Assembly (NCBI GenBank): GCA_016861185.1
Contig: BOKW01000003.1
Coordinates: 124,001-188,000, forward strand
Length of the DNA: 64,000 nt
Reading direction: 5' to 3'
Source of the DNA: Betaproteobacteria bacterium
Lineage (GTDB): Bacteria > Pseudomonadota > Gammaproteobacteria > Burkholderiales > Burkholderiaceae_F
Shown: positions 1-7,160 of the stretch, in pieces
Position numbering within the stretch: position 1 is the stretch's first letter
How the letters are laid out: each line of letters opens with the position of its first letter
The notes under the pieces: model-generated
The model's database searches: none
What the model saw: the letters and a program-made list of their open reading frames with translations, nothing else
Told to the model about the DNA's origin: nothing
Made by a program: the position numbers and the translations under genes

Positions 1-224
1 CACTGGCGCAAGCTTGAGCGCGACGGCGCCTTGACCGCCGTGGGTGCGGGCGAAGCCGTGGTTCCGCCACGGAACTGGATGCAGCGCGCCACCAGATCCG
101 CGAGCTGCAGCGCCTGCTGGGCAAGAAGACGCTGGAGAACGAAATCCTGAAGGAGGCCGTGGAGGTGGCGCGCGAACGAAAGTGGATTGCGCGGCCACCC
201 TGGCTGCCCGGGGACGACCGATGA
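1..224 (+). pseudogene. IS3-family OrfA, 3' part, frameshifted
   Basis: OrfA is the small DNA-binding protein of IS3 elements. Frame 1 reads [20 protein letters not shown] up to about base 63. The typical continuation then appears in frame 3 from base 66 ([20 protein letters not shown] and onward), ending at the TGA at 222-224. The switch matches loss of one G in a CCGGCC context near 64. The second part is the leucine-rich coiled coil that follows the helix-turn-helix, and the helix-turn-helix itself lies off the left edge. The stop overlaps the orfB start by ATGA, the usual IS3 arrangement. Confidence 0.8.
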
Positions 225-1083
225 AGACCGTATGTCGCGTCCTGGGGGTAGCGCGCAGCAACGTGCATGTGCGGGCGCATCGAGCGGCCGACTGGACGGA
301 TCGGCGCCGCGGCCGTCGTCCGCGTGACGACGCCGAATTGAAGGCCGAGCTGCGCGCGGTGATCGAGCCGCTGCCAGCTACGGCTATCGGCGCACCTGCG
401 CGCTGGTGAACCGGCAGCGCCGCCGCAGCGGTCGGCCGACGCTGAACCACAAGCGCGTCTACCGCGTGATGCGCGAGGCCGGATGGCTGCTGGCCCGTCA
501 CACCGGCCCACCGATTGACACGCGGGCGCACGACGGCACGATCGCCGTGGCGCAGAGCAACCGGCGCTGGTGCTCGGACGGTTTCGAGGTCGGCTGCGAC
601 AACGCCGAGCGGGTGCGGGTGGCCTTCGCGCTGGACTGCTGCGATCGGGAGGCGATGAGCTGGGCAGCCTCCACGGCCGGCATCGACGGTGACCTGGTGC
701 GCGACCTGATGGTGGAGGCGATCGAGGCGCGCTTCGGCGACGCGTTGCCGTCCAACCCGATCGAATGGCTCAGCGACAACGGCTCGCGGTACGTGGCGCA
801 CGAGACGAAGTCGTTCGCGAAGGGTTTGAACCTCACACCGCTGACCACGGCCATCCACAGCCCGCAGTCCAACGGCATGGCCGAAAGCTTCGTGAAGACC
901 TTCAAGCGCGACTACGTGGCGCGGATGCACCGGCGCGACGCGTTCACCGCGATGCGCCAGTTGCCAGCGGCCTTCGAGCACTACAACACCGTGCATCCGC
1001 ACTCCGCGCTTAAGATGCTGTCGCCGCGAATGTTCCGACAGCAACAGCCTCAACTAGGCAACAACCCGTGTCCGGAGATGTAG
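221..1083 (+). pseudogene. IS3-family OrfB transposase (DDE), frameshifted
   Basis: OrfB is the catalytic rve-type transposase. It opens with [14 protein letters not shown], a helix-turn-helix. The frame is lost at about 374-376, where one base is missing before the AGCTACGGC codons, and it resumes in frame 1 as SYGYRRTCALVNRQRRR. The rest is intact to 1083: the first Asp in WCSDGFEVGCDN, the second in WLSDNGSRY, and the Glu in NGMAESFVKTFKRDY. HPHSAL near the end is also typical. Without programmed correction the product would stop at 409, so this is called a pseudogene. A deliberate frameshift at this position is not the usual IS3 mechanism, which acts at the orfA/orfB junction. Confidence 0.85.
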
Positions 1084-1094
1084 GGGCAACTCCA
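1069..1094 (+). repeat. Probable right terminal inverted repeat of the IS
   Basis: The sequence tgtccggagatgtaggggca plus actcca overlaps the end of orfB. Read inward from the right it is TGGAGTTGCCCCTACATCTC, which has the form of IS2-group ends (TGGA followed by a C-rich stretch). The left partner is outside the window, so the boundary rests on similarity in form and on the change of sequence character after 1094. Confidence 0.5.
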
Positions 1095-1160
1095 GGCGGC
1101 AAAAAGTAGAGCGAGGAACGAGCCGCGCTTTCGACGTCCGAGTTGACGCGATTGTTAGGT
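1095..1160 (-). other. attC-like integron recombination site, truncated by the IS
   Basis: On the minus strand, four bases after the DUF2569 stop codon, the sequence reads ACCTAAC, which fits the attC R'' core RYYYAAC. It is followed by AATCGCGTCAACTCGGACG, which closely resembles the R''-spacer-L'' half of many attC sites. Partly complementary sequence follows (CGCGGCTCGTT), consistent with an imperfect hairpin. The closing GTTRRRY core that a complete attC needs is not found before the IS end at 1094, so the site appears cut by the insertion. Confidence 0.55.
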
Positions 1161-1163
1161 ATG

Positions 1164-1640
1164 TTATTTAACAAATGTCGCTTTCACCCGTTTTGACACG
1201 AGCATGTACGGCACCCATATCAGGGTGACAATGAGCGAACGCCCAAACTCCTCAGTAGTCTCAGCGTCGAATACAGGTCCGTTTTGGAGCACCGCCTTTA
1301 TGGCCAATGCATCGATAAGAATGAATGCCAAAGTGAATAGCAACATGCCGATGTACCACTTCGGAAAAGCCTTCTTCTTTGAGAAGAATAGGAAAGCAAC
1401 AAATATCCATGCGAGCACCAATCCTCCGTTAATCAACATCTCTCCCAATAGAATTGGTGCCCACAGAGGGTTATACGCCTCGGTTCCTGGTGTTGTTAGT
1501 GCTTCCCAGGATCCATTCGAGAATATTTCCGAATAGACTGGAAAAACGATGCCGATGACTCTCAGTGGTGAAATGATGATTCCAAGCCCTACAAGCACGA
1601 GCCATCCACCTAAGCCTTCAAGATTCCTTTCTTCCGCCAC
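1164..1640 (-). CDS. DUF2569-family integral membrane protein, cassette-borne
   Basis: A 158-residue protein of unknown function. The N-terminus (MAEERNLEGLGGWLVLVGLG) carries the LxGWL motif typical of DUF2569. About four hydrophobic segments follow, near residues 12-32, 62-84, 95-115 and 136-150. It starts at a GTG preceded by AAGGAG at ideal spacing. Base composition is clearly lower in GC than the neighbours, and codon use is less biased, suggesting import. The gene sits between an attC-like core just after its stop and a GTTAGGC core 17 bases before its start, as expected for an integron gene cassette. No selectable function can be inferred. Confidence 0.8.
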   Translation of the reverse strand: MAEERNLEGLGGWLVLVGLGIIISPLRVIGIVFPVYSEIFSNGSWEALTTPGTEAYNPLWAPILLGEMLINGGLVLAWIFVAFLFFSKKKAFPKWYIGMLLFTLAFILIDALAIKAVLQNGPVFDAETTEEFGRSLIVTLIWVPYMLVSKRVKATFVK

Positions 1641-1656
1641 GACTTACTCCTTACTT

Positions 1657-1663
1657 GCCTAAC
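1657..1663 (-). other. Integron core site GTTAGGC at the cassette's upstream border
   Basis: The minus strand reads GTTAGGC, a perfect GTTRRRY core, then a short leader with AAGGAG and the GTG start of the DUF2569 gene. Integron recombination cuts between G and TT, so the cassette would begin at 1662. Further upstream on the same strand GTTA occurs twice more (in AAGTTAGCC and GGTTATTC), which could be attI-like integrase contacts or a degraded attC. Seven bases alone are weak; the call rests on the paired geometry. Confidence 0.5.
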
Positions 1664-1938
1664 GCAGTTTCACTTTCGCTGCCGCCACCGAATAACCTGC
1701 CTCGGTAGCGGCTAACTTAGCTTGCTCGACCCACGCGAAACCGCGCTGCGCTGCGCTTTCGCACAAGCACCGGGGTTTTCCCGGACACGAACAGAAACTG
1801 CGAACCCCGGCGCTCGACCCTGTCGATGACTCTTGGGGAACGACATCGACAGGCCTCTCGATCACAGCGCTCGCGCCGTCAAAGACTACGAGCGCCCCCT
1901 GCTGCGTCCAGCGCGTCGCGCGCCGGCGCACGGCGCGT
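1664..1938. other. Non-coding stretch with three inverted repeats, between the cassette and polA
   Basis: No convincing gene is seen. Three inverted repeats are present. GCCGCCACCGA at 1681-1691 pairs with TCGGTAGCGGC at 1702-1712 with one mismatch. CCGGGGTT at 1770-1777 pairs with AACCCCGG at 1803-1810. CCTGTCGATG at 1819-1828 pairs perfectly with CATCGACAGG at 1844-1853. None is followed by a T-run, so a classical terminator for polA is not evident. The junction between imported and core DNA probably lies here. Confidence 0.5.
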
Positions 1939-4791
1939 TCAGTGCGCCTCGTCCCAGTTGCTGCCGACGCCGACTTCGGCAACGAGCCTGACTTTCAATT
2001 CGGCCACGCCGGACATCAGCTCGGGCACCTTCGTCTTGACGAGCTCGACCTCGGCCTCGGGCGCCTCGAACACCAGCTCGTCGTGCACCTGCATGATCAG
2101 CTGGGTCGCGAGCTGCTCGCGGCGCAGCCAGTCGGCCACGGCGATCATCGCGAGCTTGATCAGGTCGGCGGCGGTGCCCTGCATCGGCGCGTTGATCGCG
2201 GCGCGCTCGGCGCCGGCGCGGCGCGGGCCGTTCGGCGAGTTGATCTCGGGCAGCCATAGCCGGCGGCCGAACACGGTTTCGACGTAGCCCTGCCGCTTGG
2301 CGAGCGCGCGCGTCGTCTCCATGTAGCGCGCCACGCCCGGGTAGCGCGTGAAGTAGCGGTCGATGTAGCTGCGCGCCGCGTCCTTTTCGATGCCGAGGTT
2401 CGACGCCAGCCCGAACGCGCTCATGCCGTAGATCAGGCCGAAGTTGATCACCTTGGCGTATCGGCGCTGCTCGCTCGTCACTTCGCCCACCGGAACGCCG
2501 AAGACCTCGCTCGCGGTCGCGCGGTGGATGTCCTCGCCGGCGGCGAAGGCCGCGAGCAGTCCTTCGTCGCCGCTGATGTGCGCCATGATGCGCAGCTCGA
2601 TCTGCGAGTAGTCGGCCGAAACGATGCGGCTGCCCGGCGGCGCGATGAAGGCCTCGCGGATGCGCCGGCCCTCCGGCGTACGGATCGGGATGTTCTGCAG
2701 GTTCGGCTCGGACGACGACAGCCGGCCCGTCACCGCGATCGCCTGCCCGTAGCTCGTGTGCACGCGGCCGGTTTGCGGATCCACGCTCGCCGGTAGCTTG
2801 TCGCAGTAGGTCGACTTCAGCTTCGACAGCGCGCGGTACTCGAGCAGCGCCTTCGGCAGCGGGTAGTCGAGCGCGAGTTTTTCCAGCACCTCCTCGTCGG
2901 TCGACGGCGCGCCGCTCGCGGTCTTCTTGACGACCGGCAGCCCGAGCTTGCCGAACAGGATCTCGCCGATCTGCTTGGGGCTGCCGAGGTTGAACGGCTG
3001 GCCGGCCAGCTCGTGCGCGCGCGCTTCCAGCTCGGCCATGCGCGCGGCGAGTTCGCGGCTCTGCGCGAGCAGCTTGTCGCGGTCGATCAGCACCCCCGTA
3101 CGCTCCATCTCGAACAGCACGCGCGAGACGGGGATCTCGATGTCCTCGTACACGTAGCGCAGCCGCGCGTCGTCGGCGATGCGCGGCCACAGCGCGTGAT
3201 GCAGCGCGAGCGTGACTTCGGCGTCCTCGGCCGAATACTCGGTCGCGCGGTCGATCGACACCTCGTCGAAGCCGATCTGGTTCGCGCCCTTGCCGCACAC
3301 CTGCTCGTAGGTGATCGTCGTGCGGCCGAGATGCCGCTCGGCCAGCGAATCCATGTCGTGGTTGCGATGCGCCTCGAGCACGTAGCTCTGCAGCAGCGTG
3401 TCGTGCGCGGTGCCTTCGAGCCGCAGGCCGTGGTTGGCGAAGACGTGCGCGTCGTACTTCAGGTGCTGGCCGACCTTCTTGTGGCGCGCGCTTTCGAGCC
3501 AGGGCTTGAGTTTCACGAGCGTGGCATCGAGCGCAAGCTGCTCGGGCGCGCCGGGATAGCGGTGCGCGAGCGGGATGTAGCAGGCGCGCAGCGGCTCGAC
3601 CGCGAGCGAGATGCCGACGAGCCGCGCCGCCATCGGGTCGAGCGACGTCGTCTCGGTGTCGACGCAGGTGAGTTCCGCAGCGTTGATCTTCGTGAGCCAG
3701 GCGTCGAGCTGGGATTCGGTGAGGATGGTTTCGTAGTGGACGTTCGGCTTCAAGCCCTCCCCGTCAAGGGGGCGGAGGCGGGAATTCGCGGAGCCCTGCT
3801 CCGCGCCGCCGGAGCCGGCGTCGCCTACGAGCGACGCCGTGGACGGGTTGGGGTGGGGATGGGGTTCGCGCGCCACGACTTCCGACCCCATCCCCCTCCC
3901 TGTCCCCCCCTTGAAGGGGGAGGAGTTGTCAGCAGCCTCGCCGACAAGCTCCTTCAGAAAGCTCTTGAACTCCCACCGCGCGTACAGCTCGCGCAGCTTG
4001 TTCTCGTCGGGCGGCCGCGCTTGCAGCGCGTCGAAGTGCGGGACGTGCGCGGCGATGTCGTTGTCGGTCTGGACGGTGACCAGCGTCTTCGCGGTCGGCA
4101 GCCACGGCAGCGCCTTGCGCAGGTTTTCGCCGACCACGCCGCCAATCTGGTCGGCGTTGGCGACGATCGCGTCGAGCGAGCCGTACTGCTGCAGCCATTT
4201 CGCCGCGGTCTTCGGGCCGACCTTCTCCACGCCCGGCACGTTGTCGACCGAATCGCCGACCAGCGTCAGGTAGTCGACGATCTGCTCGGGCTTCACGCCG
4301 AACTTGGCAACTACGCCCGAGATGTCGAGCTTTTCGTTGCTCATCGTGTTGACCAGCGTGACATGCTCGTTGACGAGCTGGGCGAGGTCCTTGTCGCCGG
4401 TGGAGATCACGGCGCGCACGCCGCGGCTTTCGGCCTGGCGCGCGAGCGTGCCGATCACGTCGTCGGCCTCGATGCCTTCGATCTCGAGCACCGGCCAGCC
4501 GAGTGCGCGCGCGGCTTCGCGGATCGGATCGAGCTGCCGCGCGAGGTCGTCGGGCATCGGCGGGCGATTGGCCTTGTACTCGGGATAGATGTCGTCGCGA
4601 AAGGTCTTGCCCTTGGCGTCGAACACGCACGCGAGATAGTCGGCCGGGATCTGCTGGCGCAGCAGCCTCAGCATCGACACGAATCCGCGGATCGCGCCGG
4701 TGGGTTCGCCGGTCGAAGTCCTCAGATCAGGGAGTGCATGAAATGCGCGGTATAAGTAGCTCGAGCCGTCGACGAGCAGTAGGGTCTTCAC
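1939..4791 (-). CDS. polA: DNA polymerase I, with an in-frame repeat-derived insertion
   Basis: Pol I removes RNA primers and fills gaps in replication and repair. The 950-residue protein has all three domains. The 5'-nuclease occupies about 1-285. The 3'-5' exonuclease keeps its acidic residues (VDTETTSLD, GQHLKYD, EYSAEDAE), so proofreading is probably active. The polymerase domain has motif A DYSQIELR near 727, motif B RRYAKVINFGLIYG near 776 and motif C QVHDELVFE near 901. Residues about 287-346 are Pro/Gly-rich and match no part of the family; they are encoded by a palindromic repeat at the nuclease-exonuclease linker. Translation starts at GTG (4791-4789) with no obvious Shine-Dalgarno sequence. 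Only 11 bases separate it from the divergent LOG gene. Confidence 0.97.
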   Translation of the reverse strand: MKTLLLVDGSSYLYRAFHALPDLRTSTGEPTGAIRGFVSMLRLLRQQIPADYLACVFDAKGKTFRDDIYPEYKANRPPMPDDLARQLDPIREAARALGWPVLEIEGIEADDVIGTLARQAESRGVRAVISTGDKDLAQLVNEHVTLVNTMSNEKLDISGVVAKFGVKPEQIVDYLTLVGDSVDNVPGVEKVGPKTAAKWLQQYGSLDAIVANADQIGGVVGENLRKALPWLPTAKTLVTVQTDNDIAAHVPHFDALQARPPDENKLRELYARWEFKSFLKELVGEAADNSSPFKGGTGRGMGSEVVAREPHPHPNPSTASLVGDAGSGGAEQGSANSRLRPLDGEGLKPNVHYETILTESQLDAWLTKINAAELTCVDTETTSLDPMAARLVGISLAVEPLRACYIPLAHRYPGAPEQLALDATLVKLKPWLESARHKKVGQHLKYDAHVFANHGLRLEGTAHDTLLQSYVLEAHRNHDMDSLAERHLGRTTITYEQVCGKGANQIGFDEVSIDRATEYSAEDAEVTLALHHALWPRIADDARLRYVYEDIEIPVSRVLFEMERTGVLIDRDKLLAQSRELAARMAELEARAHELAGQPFNLGSPKQIGEILFGKLGLPVVKKTASGAPSTDEEVLEKLALDYPLPKALLEYRALSKLKSTYCDKLPASVDPQTGRVHTSYGQAIAVTGRLSSSEPNLQNIPIRTPEGRRIREAFIAPPGSRIVSADYSQIELRIMAHISGDEGLLAAFAAGEDIHRATASEVFGVPVGEVTSEQRRYAKVINFGLIYGMSAFGLASNLGIEKDAARSYIDRYFTRYPGVARYMETTRALAKRQGYVETVFGRRLWLPEINSPNGPRRAGAERAAINAPMQGTAADLIKLAMIAVADWLRREQLATQLIMQVHDELVFEAPEAEVELVKTKVPELMSGVAELKVRLVAEVGVGSNWDEAH
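3752..3931. repeat. Palindromic repeat element inserted in-frame in polA
   Basis: About 180 bases whose ends are C-run/G-run palindromes: CCCTCCCCGTCAAGGGGGCGG at the left and CCCCCTTGAAGGGGG near the right. Inside, GGGGATGGGGT (3855-3865) pairs perfectly with ACCCCATCCCC (3885-3895). Such CCCTCCCC...AAGGGGAGGG modules are familiar as intergenic repeats in betaproteobacteria. Here the element keeps the reading frame open and adds about 60 residues, such as SSPFKGGTGRGMGS and RLRPLDGEGL, to Pol I. Confidence 0.75.
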
Positions 4792-4802
4792 AGGAGAGCC
4801 GT

Positions 4803-5540
4803 ATGTTGGATCGTCAGAAGAACATCCCGAGCCTGCGGGCCGTGACGATGCCCGAGCGCGCCACGAGCCAGAAGGCGCGCGAGTCGTGGCACCTGTGGGG
4901 GATTATGTCCGAGTTCGTCGAGGCGACCGAGCGCCTGTCGGAGATCCGGCCCGCGGTGTCGATCTTCGGCAGCGCGCGGTTAAAGGAAGATTCGCCGGTC
5001 TACCGGCAGACGGTGGAGATCGCGCGCAAGCTGTCGGACGCGGGCTTCGCGGTGATCAGCGGCGGCGGGCCGGGCGTGATGGAAGCGGCCAACCGCGGCG
5101 CGTTCGACGGTCGCTCGCCGTCGGTGGGGCTGAACATCGAGCTGCCCTTCGAGCAGCACGGCAACGACTACCAGGACATCTCGCTGCGGTTCAGGCACTT
5201 CTTCGCGCGCAAGGTCGCGTTCGTCAAGTACGCCGCCGCCTACGTCGTGATGCCGGGCGGCTTCGGCACGCTCGACGAGCTGACCGAGGCGCTGACGCTG
5301 ATCCAGACGCGCAAGGGCCGCACGATCCCGATCGTGCTGGTCGGCTCGGCCTTCTGGCGCGGGCTGCTCGACTGGATGCGCGAGCGGCTAGTCGGCGACG
5401 GCATGATCGACGCGAAGGATCTCGACCTGATGAAGCTCGTCGACGACAGCGACGCGGTCGTCGCCGCGATCTTCGACTTCTACGAAGCGCGCGGCTTCGC
5501 GCAGACCGCGGCCGAGCGCGAGCAGTTGCTGTACCTGTAG
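4803..5540 (+). CDS. LOG-family (TIGR00730) nucleotide phosphoribohydrolase
   Basis: 245 residues. LOG-type enzymes release the base from nucleoside 5'-monophosphates; plant members activate cytokinins, and bacterial relatives act on AMP or other nucleotides. The nucleotide-binding motifs are clear: SGGGPGVMEAANRGA near residue 85 and MPGGFGTLDELTEAL near 150. The length and extended N-terminus fit the larger bacterial branch. The ATG at 4803 is chosen because AGGAGA lies at 4792-4797, immediately beside the divergent polA start. Its promoter must therefore lie inside polA. The physiological substrate cannot be read from sequence. Confidence 0.88.
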   Translation: MLDRQKNIPSLRAVTMPERATSQKARESWHLWGIMSEFVEATERLSEIRPAVSIFGSARLKEDSPVYRQTVEIARKLSDAGFAVISGGGPGVMEAANRGAFDGRSPSVGLNIELPFEQHGNDYQDISLRFRHFFARKVAFVKYAAAYVVMPGGFGTLDELTEALTLIQTRKGRTIPIVLVGSAFWRGLLDWMRERLVGDGMIDAKDLDLMKLVDDSDAVVAAIFDFYEARGFAQTAAEREQLLYL

Positions 5541-5557
5541 CGCGCGAGGCCGCGGGC

Positions 5558-5563
5558 TACAAT
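5558..5563 (+). promoter_or_regulatory. Possible -10 element upstream of the DUF2782 gene
   Basis: TACAAT lies 19 bases before the DUF2782 start in the short gap after the LOG gene. No convincing -35 box is seen at the right distance, so this is a weak call. It could serve a DUF2782-thrB transcript independent of the LOG promoter. Confidence 0.3.
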
Positions 5564-5582
5564 GCGGCCGGGGGTCTTCGTC

Positions 5583-6011
5583 ATGAACGCGCTGCTTCGC
5601 TCGGGTTCGGTCGCGCTGCTCGCGCTGATGTTCGCGGTCGCTGCGCATGCGCAGCCGCGCAAGCCGCTCGACGCGCCGCCGCGGCTGCCCGCGGCGGACG
5701 CGAAGGACGCGCAGAAGGAGCGTCAGGTCATCCGCCTGCCGGAATCCGAACGCGCCCCGCAGCGCGCGCGCGAAGACCAGCCGCTGACCGAGCCGGCGCC
5801 CGAAGACCAGCTTCCGCCGGCGGTGCAGACCTCTCCCGAGGTCCGGATCGAGCAGCGCCGCCAGGCCAACCGCGTCGTCGAGGTCATCGTCACGCCGGCC
5901 GGCTCGACGACGAGCTACGTGATCGTGAACCGCGAGGGCGCCCGCACGCTGTCGCAGCAGGAGCTGAGCGCGGGCCTGTCGGTGCCGCGCTTCCTCCGAC
6001 TGGAATTCTGA
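5583..6011 (+). CDS. DUF2782 secreted protein
   Basis: A 142-residue exported protein of unknown function. A signal peptide is visible: MNALLRSG, then the hydrophobic core SVALLALMFAVA, with probable cleavage after AHA. A charged, Pro/Ala-rich linker follows to about residue 85. The conserved DUF2782 domain is at the end (RIEQRRQANRVVEVIVTPAG, then YVIVNREG and PRFLRLEF). The family occurs in betaproteobacteria between polA and thrB, as here. It ends nine bases before thrB and is probably cotranscribed with it. A periplasmic location is inferred. Confidence 0.85.
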   Translation: MNALLRSGSVALLALMFAVAAHAQPRKPLDAPPRLPAADAKDAQKERQVIRLPESERAPQRAREDQPLTEPAPEDQLPPAVQTSPEVRIEQRRQANRVVEVIVTPAGSTTSYVIVNREGARTLSQQELSAGLSVPRFLRLEF

Positions 6012-6019
6012 ATCGCGCG

Positions 6020-6994
6020 ATGGCGGTTTTCACCGCGCTGACGCGCGAAGACATCACGGGCTTCCTGGCGCACCATTCGCTCGGCGAACTGGTCGGCTAC
6101 GAGGGTATCGCCGCCGGCATCGAGAACACCAACTACTTCGTCGACACGACGACCGGCCGCTTCGTGCTGACGGTGTTCGAGCGGCTGAACTTCCGCCAGC
6201 TTCCCTTCTATCTGGAGCTGATGCGCCATCTCGCGCGCCGCCTGCTGCCGGTGCCGGAGCCGCAGGAGAACCGCTCGGGTTCGCTGCTGTCCGAGCTGCG
6301 CGGCAAGCCGGCGGCGATCGTCACGCGGGTCGACGGCGCCGCGGTCGAACGCCCGACGCTCGAGCAGTGCGCGCGCATCGGCACGCTGCTCGCGCACATG
6401 CACCTGGAGGCGCGCGACTTCCCGCACTTCCAACCGAATCTGCGCGGCATCGGCTGGTGGAAGACCGTGCTGCCGCAGCTCGAGCCCTTCGTCGACGACG
6501 CGACCTTCCAGTTCCTCGCCGAGGAGGTGATCTTCCAGGACAGCTTTCATCGCAGCCCGGTGTACGAGGCGCTGCCGCACGGCCCGGTGCACGCCGACCT
6601 GTTCCGCGACAACGTGCTGTGGGACGGAGGTCCGGATTCGAACCGCGTCGGCGGCGTCATCGACTTCTACTTCGCCGGCTGCACGACGTGGCTGTACGAC
6701 CTGGCGGTCACGATCAACGACTGGGGCGCGGATCCGTCCGACGGCGCGCTCGACATGCCGCGCGCGCGCGCGCTGCTGACCGCCTACCACGCGGTGCGGC
6801 CGCTGACCGACGCGGAGCGCGAGGTCTGGCGCACGATGCTGCGCGGCGCGGCGCTGCGCTTCTGGATCTCGCGGCTGCACGACCTGCACCTGCCGCGCGA
6901 CGCGCACGTGCTCAAGCCGCACGACCCGACGCGCTTCGAAGTGACGCTGCGCCGGCGCATCGCCGATCCGGAGTTGCCGTGGGTCGAGTCGTGA
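6020..6994 (+). CDS. thrB: Homoserine kinase, APH-fold type
   Basis: Phosphorylates homoserine to O-phosphohomoserine, the branch step to threonine. The 324 residues have the aminoglycoside-phosphotransferase fold used by the ThrB2 class, not the GHMP fold of E. coli ThrB. Landmarks are GIENTNYFVDTTTGRFVLTV near 32, the catalytic loop HGPVHADLFRDNVLW near 190 and the metal-binding GGVIDFYFAGC near 213. The ATG at 6020 sits nine bases after the DUF2782 stop, suggesting one transcript. No other threonine genes are nearby. The next gene is separated by a repeat-rich gap. Confidence 0.95.
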   Translation: MAVFTALTREDITGFLAHHSLGELVGYEGIAAGIENTNYFVDTTTGRFVLTVFERLNFRQLPFYLELMRHLARRLLPVPEPQENRSGSLLSELRGKPAAIVTRVDGAAVERPTLEQCARIGTLLAHMHLEARDFPHFQPNLRGIGWWKTVLPQLEPFVDDATFQFLAEEVIFQDSFHRSPVYEALPHGPVHADLFRDNVLWDGGPDSNRVGGVIDFYFAGCTTWLYDLAVTINDWGADPSDGALDMPRARALLTAYHAVRPLTDAEREVWRTMLRGAALRFWISRLHDLHLPRDAHVLKPHDPTRFEVTLRRRIADPELPWVES

Positions 6995-6996
6995 GT

Positions 6997-7157
6997 CGGA
7001 TCGCGGATCGCGGATTGCGCGTCGCGTGCGACGGCTCGCGGCCGCAAAGCGGGGATGACGCGCGGCCTTCGAAGCACGAGCGCGTTCGCTGCGCGCGAAA
7101 TCGTGCGCAGGCCGCGATGTCCGCGCAATCCGCAATCCGCAATCCGCAGTCCGAATA
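6997..7157. repeat. Intergenic repeat bounded by inverted GCGGATTGCG iterons, copy 1
   Basis: The left end has tandem iterons (GGATCGCGGATCGCGGATTG) and the right end has the inverse (CGCAATCCGCAATCCGCAAT), so the two ends can pair over a roughly 100-base centre. Similar elements lie after proC (29851-30008) and after dnaQ (60062-60175). No coding function is seen. The ends could form a long stem in RNA between thrB and the next gene. Confidence 0.7.
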
Positions 7158-7160
7158 GAG

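Larger units (their letters stand above)
1..1094 (+). mobile_element. IS3-family insertion sequence, left-truncated by the window, probably inactive
   Basis: Remnant of an IS3-family element, probably the IS2-like group. It carries the 3' part of orfA, an orfB overlapping it by ATGA at 221-224, and a probable right terminal repeat ending at 1094. Both frames contain a single-base frameshift (near 64 and near 375), so this copy should not make an intact transposase. The DDE catalytic residues are still readable in orfB, so decay looks recent, although sequencing error could also explain two one-base losses. The element abuts an attC-like sequence. Its left end lies outside the window. Confidence 0.85.

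Noticed and set aside
1819-1853. Intrinsic terminator for polA
   Set aside because: The 10-bp inverted repeat is perfect, but no T-run follows on the minus strand and the loop is 15 bases.
3013-4755. A 580-codon plus-strand frame opposite polA
   Set aside because: Antisense shadow of the Pol I coding sequence without recognisable protein features.
6997-7157. A small CRISPR-like array of GCGGATTGCG repeats
   Set aside because: Repeats are short and directly adjacent without unique spacers, the two ends are inverted, and no cas genes are present.
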